Assembly: GCA_041745535.1 (NCBI GenBank)
Contig: JBGTIS010000020.1
Span: forward strand, 1-28,176
DNA: 28,176 nt
From: JBGTIS01 sp041745535
GTDB taxonomy: Bacteria; Bacteroidota; Bacteroidia; Cytophagales; Cyclobacteriaceae
Reading direction: 5' to 3'
Positions within the stretch are counted from its first letter, which is position 1, and each line of letters starts with the position of its first letter. Both the position numbers and the translations under genes were made by a program. Shown here one piece after another: positions 1 to 6,064 of this stretch. Below the pieces are notes generated by a model that was not told the origin of the DNA, made no database searches, and saw only the letters and a program-made list of their open reading frames with translations.

Positions 1-369
1 CCTGGATGTGACTATTATTTAAAAACCAGTGCTGCCAGTGCCGTAACAGTTGCTTTTTGCCAGAAAAACAAGACGCGGCCTTGCCCATATCTTCGCGTTA
101 CAGGCTACACCGTATTACTTTCCCGGATAGGGGTGTGAAACTGGTTATTGGCGCTATTCGCAGCATAACTGTAATTCCAGTATATTGGAAATAGATGTTA
201 TAGCGGTTACAAGGATGTTGTGCATCATGTTAAAAAGATACCTCAATAATTAATAGTTATGAAAAATGAGCAATTAAGATAATATGTAAACGGTAATAAA
301 TTTGGAATAACCGACACTCAAAGATGGGCATTTCTGTTATATTTAGTAGAAATAATTCTGATTTGAAAA
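1..369. other. Gene-free left edge and leader of the first gene
   Basis: No supportable gene is seen here. Plus frame 1 is open from the window edge to a TGA at 136-138, giving about 45 codons, but the translation resembles nothing I recognise and could be chance. A minus-strand frame of about 30 codons ending near 116 is Asn-rich and equally unsupported. Bases 1-180 are more GC-rich than what follows. Bases 181-369 are strongly AT-rich, as expected for the leader of the downstream cluster. No clear TTTG/TAnnTTTG promoter with good spacing was found. Confidence 0.5.
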
Positions 370-621
370 ATGAATCCTTTAGAGCAATTATATATTACGA
401 TTGACCAAAGCAGTTGGGATGAGGCAGACAAGGAGCTAATAAATAAAGCTTTTCAGGAAGCCAACGACAAATTAGCCGAAGAAAAAGATGAAAAAACTTT
501 ACACCTTTCAGAAGTTGAGAGGCAGGCATTTGCTTTCAATAAATCATCCGAAAAAAGATTATCATTCATTGGTAATCATTTTAAAACTAAGCAATTATCA
601 ATTTATCCAAGAGCAAAATAA
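370..621 (+). CDS. Small hypothetical protein, first gene of a three-gene cluster
   Basis: This 83-residue protein is not recognised. It has no signal peptide or membrane segment. The middle (about residues 15-55) is rich in Glu, Asp, Lys and Ala and looks helical. The C-terminal third is basic (many Lys and Arg), so the protein is acidic in front and basic behind. The ATG at 370 follows an A-rich stretch, which is normal for Bacteroidota. The stop lies only 7 bases before the ATG of the next gene, so the two are probably co-transcribed. A small charged protein ahead of two unknown proteins could be a regulator, immunity protein or antitoxin, but nothing in the sequence proves this. Confidence 0.6.
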   Translation: MNPLEQLYITIDQSSWDEADKELINKAFQEANDKLAEEKDEKTLHLSEVERQAFAFNKSSEKRLSFIGNHFKTKQLSIYPRAK

Positions 622-628
622 TTAGAAA

Positions 629-1141
629 ATGAATAGAATATTAATTGAGCAAATATTTCGCTATGACGAGAATCAAATGTTCATTTTAGGTTCTCTTTTC
701 CCTGATAGTTTAGAAAATATAAGGAAAAGCACTATCCCAAAAGCAACTTCAGTGAAGGGTATTAAATTTTATCAATTGCAAGATACTATCAGTGGCTATG
801 TTCATTTGCAGCAAAACTGGGATTCATACAATGCAATTCCTGTCTCAGCAACTGCCATTGAAACTGCATTAGAAGTATTGAGTCAATTAAATAAAGATGA
901 TATTTTTTCAAAAGGGATTGAAGTGAATGTTTTCCCAATGCGTGATGGAGGCATTCAGTTTGAGTTTGATGCAGATGGGCGGCATTCAGCTGATTTATGT
1001 GCGGAATTGGAAATAGACAGGGATGGTCAAATGTTTTTCTTACAGTTTGATGCGGATGCTAATATGGTTAAAAAAGCTCCTATATATAGTTACGACCTAT
1101 CCGAAATCTCAATACTTTTGGAAGAAGCACAGTATGTCTGA
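629..1141 (+). CDS. Hypothetical protein with NWDSYNA and DGGIQFEF motifs
   Basis: This is a 170-residue soluble protein without signal peptide. It carries NWDSYNA at residues 63-69 and DGGIQFEF at about 106-113, followed by an alternating segment (AELEIDRDGQMFF) that looks like beta strands. I recall a widespread family of uncharacterised proteins with an NWDGYGA-like motif, then DGGIxLEW, then strands with E-x-x-x-D-G; this gene fits that layout. It starts 7 bases after the previous stop. Its own stop overlaps the start of the next gene by 8 bases (ATGTCTGA), which suggests translational coupling. I recall this family being paired with a partner like the next gene. Function unknown. Confidence 0.7.
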   Translation: MNRILIEQIFRYDENQMFILGSLFPDSLENIRKSTIPKATSVKGIKFYQLQDTISGYVHLQQNWDSYNAIPVSATAIETALEVLSQLNKDDIFSKGIEVNVFPMRDGGIQFEFDADGRHSADLCAELEIDRDGQMFFLQFDADANMVKKAPIYSYDLSEISILLEEAQYV

Positions 1142-1463
1142 TTATATTATTACAGTTGAAGACTATCTCTATCGAAGAGTTCCTAAAAACAATCCTAATT
1201 ATTGGAAGGAAATAAATGGAGATAAAATACCTTCAAGTTTTGCATTTAAAACAAAGCCAAATGAAGATGGGCTTTCAGTAAATATTGCTGCTTTAACCAC
1301 CCTGAAAGCTACAGTTGGAAACGCAAAAGAGGTTGGTATTGCCGAAATTTCAGCAGCTACGCCAATTGGTTTAGGATATCAATGCAAACAAGATAAACAA
1401 CCTGATAATGATGCTCATGCTTTAATCATTGGCAATACCAACCCCATTGGACAACGACATTGA
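1134..1463 (+). CDS. Hypothetical protein, third gene of the cluster, 3' end probably lost
   Basis: This 109-residue protein begins MSDYIITVEDYLYRR. The frame is open upstream to 1023, but the ATG at 1134 gives an 8-base overlap with the preceding gene and a natural N-terminus, so it is chosen. Visible segments are YLYRRVP near the start, PSSFAFK in the middle, and DAHALIIGNT near the end. From memory, homologues share a YRRIP/S-S-AF/SV layout and continue after HALIIG with a basic tail. Here the protein stops about ten residues later with GQRH, inside the start of the AraC gene. The likely explanation is that the true C-terminus was deleted. Function unknown; possibly inactive. Confidence 0.6.
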   Translation: MSDYIITVEDYLYRRVPKNNPNYWKEINGDKIPSSFAFKTKPNEDGLSVNIAALTTLKATVGNAKEVGIAEISAATPIGLGYQCKQDKQPDNDAHALIIGNTNPIGQRH

Positions 1464-2247
1464 CGTTGGTTATTACGACGCGCCAAATATGCTTTTGAAG
1501 TCCGAACCCGTAATGGTTGACTTTTATAGAATTTCCATAAAAATTAATTTTGTTGATAAAGCGACACCAAATTCCAAACCTATTACAGCCGTTTTTTTTA
1601 ACAGTCCTGAATTAGCTACAGGATGGGACGTAGAGCCAACTTATACGGGAATGTATGTGCAACTTTCCAAGGAAATAATCGAAGAAAATCGATTTCTATT
1701 CAAAACATATCTTGACTACGGACAACACGAAGCCTTGTACTTAAACGAAGAAGAAGTACAGGAAATCAGTTCTGTTTTTAAATTAATGCTGAAATATTAC
1801 GAAAGTGAAAAAAAACATTTTGGAGTTTTATTATCTTATGTTAATGTGCTGATTTCGTTGGTTGAAGCATTCTACAAAAGACAGTTTTCTACCAACCCTA
1901 AACAATACAATCGTATCGTAACGGATTTTCAACAAAGTTTAATAGATTATTACAATCAACCTGTAAACCAACTTCCAAGCGTTCAGTATTTTGCAGACAA
2001 GTTGGGATTAACTCCTAACTATTTGGGTGATATTGTTAAGCACTTTACACAAAAATCTCCCATTGAAAACATACACGAATTTGTGATTAAAAAAGCAAAG
2101 CAATTATTGGAGCAAAACAGTACAATGAACAATGCCGAAGTTGCTTACGAATTAGGTTTTGAATATCCCAATTACTTTTCCAAATTCTTTAAAAAGCAGG
2201 TAAATCTCACACCAAAAGAATATCGATTGCAATCAAACAAGAACTAA
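1429..2247 (+). CDS. AraC-family transcriptional regulator, N-terminally clipped
   Basis: The C-terminal 100 residues form a typical AraC DNA-binding domain with two helix-turn-helix units: VQYFADKLGLTPNYLGDIVKHF, then NNAEVAYELGFEYPNYFSKFFKK ending LTPKEYR. The N-terminal part (FYRISIKI, then VFFNSPELATGW, then YLDYGQHEALYL) fits a Bacteroidota subfamily that regulates neighbouring hydrolase and reductase genes. The only upstream start before a TAA at 1423-1425 is a TTG at 1429; the first ATG is at 1489 and would give 253 residues. Compared with my memory of the family, roughly 20 N-terminal residues are missing. The first 35 bases overlap the previous gene. It probably controlled the hydrolase and dehydrogenase downstream. 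DNA binding may survive while ligand sensing is damaged. Confidence 0.75.
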   Translation: MAIPTPLDNDIDVGYYDAPNMLLKSEPVMVDFYRISIKINFVDKATPNSKPITAVFFNSPELATGWDVEPTYTGMYVQLSKEIIEENRFLFKTYLDYGQHEALYLNEEEVQEISSVFKLMLKYYESEKKHFGVLLSYVNVLISLVEAFYKRQFSTNPKQYNRIVTDFQQSLIDYYNQPVNQLPSVQYFADKLGLTPNYLGDIVKHFTQKSPIENIHEFVIKKAKQLLEQNSTMNNAEVAYELGFEYPNYFSKFFKKQVNLTPKEYRLQSNKN

Positions 2248-2251
2248 ATTC

Positions 2252-2280
2252 AAAAACACCTTTAACAAGGCGTTTTTTGT
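2252..2280 (+). terminator. Weak stem-loop terminator after the AraC gene
   Basis: An A-rich left arm (AAAAACACC, 2252-2260) can pair with GGCGTTTTT (2269-2277) across an 8-base loop, with one A:C mismatch. The right arm runs into a T tract. It begins 5 bases after the AraC stop codon, a sensible place to end the first transcription unit. Confidence 0.5.
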
Positions 2281-2320
2281 TATCAGTAATTTGTTTCCTT
2301 TTTATTAGTAGTATGTACCC

Positions 2321-2349
2321 TTTGGTTGTGTTGCCTACTTCTACCTTTG
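2321..2349 (+). promoter_or_regulatory. Bacteroidota-type promoter for the hydrolase-SDR operon
   Basis: TACCTTTG at 2342-2349 is an exact match to the Bacteroidota -7 consensus TAnnTTTG. TTTG at 2321-2324, 17 bases upstream, matches the -33 element. Transcription would start a few bases past 2349, leaving a short A/T-rich leader before the ATG at 2374. Confidence 0.6.
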
Positions 2350-2373
2350 TTTTGTAATTAAAAATATAAAACA

Positions 2374-3354
2374 ATGAAAGCAAAAATCATCCTCGTAACA
2401 TTAATAACGATGTTATCATTCGGAGTAAAATTAACAGCACAAACACCATCACTTACAAAAGTTACATTCAAAAACAATGGTTTAAATATGGCGGGTAATC
2501 TGTATTTCCCTACCAACTTTGATAAAAGTAAGAAGTATGCTGCTATTATAAGTGTGCATCCTGGTGGCGGAGTGAAAGAACAGACAGCAGGGCTTTACGC
2601 ACAAAAAATGGCAGAGCAAGGTTATGTAGCATTAGCGTTTGATGCTTCCTATCAGGGAGAAAGTGGCGGAGAGCCCCGGTTTCTGGATAATCCAATGAAC
2701 CGAGTAGGCGACATTTACAGTGCGGTTGACTATCTGGTGACACTTCCATATGTAAATGCCGACCGTATCGGTGCTATAGGTATCTGTGCCGGCAGTGGTG
2801 CTACTGTCAAGGCAGCCATGACCGAGCGCCGTATCAAAGCCCTCGCAACTGTTAGCGCAGTGGATGTAGGTGCGGCGGGTCGTAAAGGTTGGGATGGTAA
2901 AGGCTCAAATAATCAAATTTCTGTGCTTGAAGCTGTAGCCAAACAGCGAACCGCGGAAGCTAATGGTGCTGCCCCCATGTATGTGCCTTATGTACCTGAA
3001 GTAGGAGACCTAACCGCTCCACGAGATTTGCAAGAAGCTGCTAACTATTACCGCACACCTCGTGGTCAGCATCCAAACTCGCCAAATAAATTACTTTTCA
3101 TAGGTCAAAGCTCTGCGATTTTATTTGATGGGTTTGGTCAGGCAGACAAACTACTAACGCAGCCCCTGCTGTTAATTGCAGGTAGTGAAGCCGGGTCTTT
3201 ATGGCATAGTCAGGAACTAAACGAAAAGGCTGCCTCAAAAGAAAAAGAATTATTTATTGTTAAAGGCGCCACTCATATGGACTTATATGACGTGCCCAAA
3301 TATGTAAATCAGGTTGTTGGAAAAATGACAACATTTTTTGGAAAAAATCTTTAA
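2374..3354 (+). CDS. Secreted alpha/beta hydrolase with cysteine nucleophile
   Basis: The 326-residue protein starts with a signal peptide (MKAKIILVTLITMLSFGVKLTAQ, cleavage likely near residue 22), so it should act outside the cytoplasm. The alpha/beta hydrolase fold shows as IISVHPGGG (about 58-66), FDASYQGESGG (89-99) and a nucleophile elbow GICAG at 136-140. The elbow has Cys138 where most esterases have Ser, as in dienelactone hydrolases. The catalytic His is probably His301 in GATHMDLYD. The segment LLLIAGSEAGS lacks the Asp I expect after the GSEA motif in related proteins. It shares an operon with the SDR gene (11 bases between them). Substrate unknown; peptidase-like annotations of relatives are not reliable for activity. 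Confidence 0.8.
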   Translation: MKAKIILVTLITMLSFGVKLTAQTPSLTKVTFKNNGLNMAGNLYFPTNFDKSKKYAAIISVHPGGGVKEQTAGLYAQKMAEQGYVALAFDASYQGESGGEPRFLDNPMNRVGDIYSAVDYLVTLPYVNADRIGAIGICAGSGATVKAAMTERRIKALATVSAVDVGAAGRKGWDGKGSNNQISVLEAVAKQRTAEANGAAPMYVPYVPEVGDLTAPRDLQEAANYYRTPRGQHPNSPNKLLFIGQSSAILFDGFGQADKLLTQPLLLIAGSEAGSLWHSQELNEKAASKEKELFIVKGATHMDLYDVPKYVNQVVGKMTTFFGKNL

Positions 3355-3365
3355 AAAATTAAACA

Positions 3366-4205
3366 ATGAAAGAAAGTAAAGTTTGGTTAATAACTGAAGC
3401 AAGTAGTGGCATAGGATTACAAATTGCCAAAGCAGCACTTGCGGCAGGCCATAAGGTTGTTGCAACTGGTAGAGATACGGATAAAGTAACAAAAGCTATT
3501 GGCGGCTCTACCGATAATTTATTAGTGATTAAATTGGATGTGACAAATCCAACAGAAATTGAAGTGGCTGTAAAATCAGCAGTTGACAAGTTCGGAACTA
3601 TTGATGTATTGGTAAATAACGCAGGCAATTTCTATGCAGGTTTTTTTGAGGAGTTAAGCCAAAATCAGGTGGAGCGTCAAATTGCTACCAATTTATTTGG
3701 CCCAATGAATGTAACCCGTGCTGTTTTACCTGTTATGCGAAAAAATAAATCAGGGCATGTCATCACCATTTCATCTACTGCCGGACAGGTTGGTTATGAA
3801 CTGTGCTCAGCATACGCTGCATCTAAATTTGGATTAGAAGGATGGATGGAATCTTTACAAATAGAAGTCGCGCCTTTTGGTATACACACTACCATTGTAG
3901 AACCAGGATTTTTTAGAACGAACTTGCTGGAACCATCTTCAACAATCTGGTCGGAAATTGCCATAGAAGATTATGCTGCCCGTATTGCGGTGCTTCGTCC
4001 GGGTTGGGAAAGTATGAGCGGAAAACAAGGCGGAGACCCTGCTAAGTTAGCAGCGGCATTGCTTAAAATCGCAAGTCAAAACGAACCGCCAAAACGTTGG
4101 ATGGCTGGTGCGGATAGCGTTGCGGAAGCAGAAAGAAAAGCCAAAGAATTGCTAGAACAAACTAATGCTTATCGTGACTTGTCTTCTTCTTTGGCACATG
4201 AATAA
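3366..4205 (+). CDS. Short-chain dehydrogenase/reductase with altered glycine motif
   Basis: This is a 279-residue classical SDR. Visible motifs are a Rossmann strand followed by TEASSGIG at residues 10-17, the acidic LDVT (about 57-60), NNAG at 84-87, and the catalytic set Ser137, Tyr150 and Lys154 (SAYAASK). The basic residue in TGRD (35-36) suggests NADP(H). The usual motif is TGxxxGxG; here the first Gly is Glu11 (codon GAA). Loss of that Gly should clash with the cofactor diphosphate, so activity may be reduced or lost. The gene lies 11 bases after the hydrolase stop. It belongs to the oxidoreductase group often found beside AraC regulators in Bacteroidota. Substrate unknown. Confidence 0.85.
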   Translation: MKESKVWLITEASSGIGLQIAKAALAAGHKVVATGRDTDKVTKAIGGSTDNLLVIKLDVTNPTEIEVAVKSAVDKFGTIDVLVNNAGNFYAGFFEELSQNQVERQIATNLFGPMNVTRAVLPVMRKNKSGHVITISSTAGQVGYELCSAYAASKFGLEGWMESLQIEVAPFGIHTTIVEPGFFRTNLLEPSSTIWSEIAIEDYAARIAVLRPGWESMSGKQGGDPAKLAAALLKIASQNEPPKRWMAGADSVAEAERKAKELLEQTNAYRDLSSSLAHE

Positions 4206-4224
4206 AAGTCACGTTCAAAAACGG

Positions 4225-4424
4225 CAGCTAACATTCGGTTTGCTGCTACGCTGGCTTGACGTGGTAACAATCAGCTGCATATCGCTATCAACTAATATCG
4301 GGCTGGACGAATAAATATTTGGCTTTTAGTTGTTAACTTCAACTTTAGTTTTTCAAACCGGCCGCGGTTCCTGGCTGGACGAGCAATGAATTCCAGCACA
4401 GCAGCAAGCCGTCAACGTTAGCTG
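4225..4424. repeat. Integron attC-like long inverted repeat
   Basis: CAGCTAAC at 4225-4232 is the exact reverse complement of GTTAGCTG at 4417-4424. Inside it, CGGTTTGCTGCT (4236-4247) pairs with AGCAGCAAGCCG (4400-4411) at 11 of 12 positions, the twelfth being a possible G-T pair. Unpaired ATT and TCAAC separate the inner and outer stems. The outer TAAC/GTTA boxes, the two-part stems and the CAACGTTAG end resemble the R''-L''/L'-R' layout of integron attC sites. At 200 bp it is longer than typical attC sites. A 10-base direct repeat GGCTGGACGA sits inside the loop (4301-4310 and 4373-4382). It separates the SDR gene from the methyltransferase pseudogene. No integrase is present in the window. 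Confidence 0.5.
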
Positions 4425-4467
4425 TAATTGTAAACGACATTCTACCATTAATCTAAATCATAAAATC

Positions 4468-5401
4468 ATGGCTGATAAAAAAACTTTCGATTCACTCAAA
4501 GCTGAAACCTTTGTAGGCACTTTGATAGATACTCTTAACAAAAGCGCACTGTCGCTTATGACTTCTATCGGACATCGTTCAGGATTATTTGATGTTATGG
4601 CAGAAATGGATTTTGCTACTTCGACTGAAATTGCTGATAAATCAAAACTTAATGAACGCTATGTAAGGGAATGGCTTGGAGCAATGGTTACAGGTGGCGT
4701 TATAGATTATTCCCCTGAATCAAAATCATATCATTTGCCTGCTGAACATTCGGCTTACCCGAAAGGCGGGGGCAGATAACATTGCTGTGTTTGCTCAATA
4801 CACCGCGGTAATGGGAGAAGTGGAAGATGACATTGTCAACTGTTTCAAGAATGGCGGTGGCGTTCCCTATTCAAAGTTTCACCGTTTTCATGAGGTGATG
4901 GCTGAAGACAGCGGTCAATCTGTTTTATCTTCTTTGGAAAGTCACATACTCCCTTTAGTTCCTGATTTAATTTCAAAATTAAAATCAGGAATTAAAATGC
5001 TTGATGTAGGATGTGGTTCGGGAAAAATTATTAATAAACTGGCTGCGTTGTTTCCAAATTCACAATTTACAGGCATTGATTTATCTGCCGAAGCTATTGC
5101 AACAGCGAAGAAAGCGGCAGCCGTAAATGAATTGAAAAATGTTGAGTTTATAATCAAAGACCTCTCTGACTCTCATCAAACAGCTCCTGACGACAAGTAT
5201 GATTTCATACCTGCAGTCGATGCTATTCATGACCAGGGAAAGCCACTGAATGTGTTGAAAGGAATTTATCGCGCATTAAAAACTGAGGGCATTTTTCTTA
5301 TGCAAGACATCAGTGGAACAAGTCACCTTGAAGAAAATATCAAACATCCAATCGGAACCTTTTTGTATTCAATTTCTTGCATGCATTGCATGACAGTTTA
5401 A
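4468..5401 (+). pseudogene. Class I SAM methyltransferase, frameshifted and 3'-truncated
   Basis: Two frames together make one protein. 4468-4779 encodes an N-terminal winged-helix-like domain (LNKSALSLMTSIGHRSGLFDVMA, then NERYVREWLGAMVTGGVI). From about 4758 the next frame continues with GADNIAVFAQYTAVMG, GGGVPYSKFHRFHEVMAE, the SAM-binding LDVGCGSGK, then DAIHDQ and MQDISG. This is the layout of the Rv2258c-like family. The frames join around 4755-4765. A 5-base loss after GCTTAC would explain the shift, because restoring five bases there can give a family-like AYLTRKAGADN. The 3' end stops at SCMHCMTV, where relatives continue for about 50 residues to the normal C-terminus. Expression of an active enzyme is unlikely. 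Substrate unknown. Confidence 0.8.
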
Positions 5402-5737
5402 CATTCAAAGATTTTCATTTTATCAATGAGGAAAAAAATGTTGTAAATGAAATAATACTAAAAGGCAAACTAAAAATAATCTCATAATTCATTTTTTATT
5501 AAAAATGGGAATTATGATTCATATTTTCATAAAACAAGGCTTGCCTTAGCGCAAGGCTGTGCTGTTACCCGCGGCAAACAGATCGTTGGCCTGGGATTGG
5601 GAAGGAATTTACATTTAAATGGAAGAACAGAAAATTTCCTAAGGCAATACTGACTGGCCTACAGCACTGCCCAGGACATACTACCTACCCTGATTGGCGG
5701 CAAGCCATTATACGCTTAAATGCGCGATCAGTAATTT
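5402..5737. other. Gene-free stretch with possible coding remnants
   Basis: No intact gene is seen. Bases 5401-5487 continue in plus frame 1 (open through 5389) as a plausible C-terminus (LTFKDFHFINEEKNVV and onward to a TAA at 5485-5487). It may be the tail of another gene joined to the methyltransferase remnant. From about 5530 base composition shifts from AT-rich to the more GC-balanced level of the rest of the window. Plus frame 2 is open over about 5534-5719 except for one TGA at 5651-5653, and its last codons read ILPTLIGGKPLYA. That could be a degenerate gene end, but it is short and unproven. Confidence 0.35.
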
Positions 5738-5959
5738 TTATTTCTTGGGGGGTAAGTCGAAGGCGACTGCCTCATGTTCAAAGTGGCCTTTGTGAGAAGC
5801 ATCGCAAAAAGGTTTATTTTTAGAAAGACCACAACGGCAAATAGAAATAATTTCTCTTCCGCCCAAATGGTATACATTCCCGGCTTTATCTACAATTTCA
5901 AAATCGCCTTCTACTTTGAGAGAACCGTTGCTGTTTACCGTAATTTTTGTTGTAGCCAT
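5738..5959 (-). CDS. CDGSH-type iron-sulfur domain protein
   Basis: This 73-residue protein has a single zinc-finger-like CDGSH domain. Residues 41-56 read CRCGLSKNKPFCDASH, which fits C-x-C-x2-S-x3-P-x-C-D-x-S-H with the 2Fe-2S ligands Cys41, Cys43, Cys52 and His56. The usual Gly of CDGSH is Ala54, a small substitution seen in other bacterial members. There is no membrane anchor, so it is a soluble, cytoplasmic electron-transfer or redox-sensing protein. The N-terminal half (GSLKVEGDFEIVD) is the beta strand region typical of small bacterial members. It stands alone, 105 bases downstream of the histidine kinase gene on the same strand. Confidence 0.9.
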   Translation of the reverse strand: MATTKITVNSNGSLKVEGDFEIVDKAGNVYHLGGREIISICRCGLSKNKPFCDASHKGHFEHEAVAFDLPPKK

Positions 5960-6064
5960 AATAATTTAATTAAATAACTGATGAAAATTGTTTTAAGATC
6001 AGCAAAAAAATAAAGATTCAGGGTCAACTCCAAATAATTATACAGATTGAAAATACCAGACGCC

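Noticed and set aside
1..138. Partial coding region at the left edge
   Set aside because: Forty-five open codons at an edge are not enough evidence and the translation is not recognisable.
1023..1133. Upstream extension of the third cluster gene
   Set aside because: The extra 37 residues overlap the second gene heavily and look like its shadow; the ATG at 1134 gives the normal short overlap.
5774..5977. Plus-strand open frame over the CDGSH gene
   Set aside because: It is antisense to a complete CDGSH iron-sulfur domain with all four ligands.
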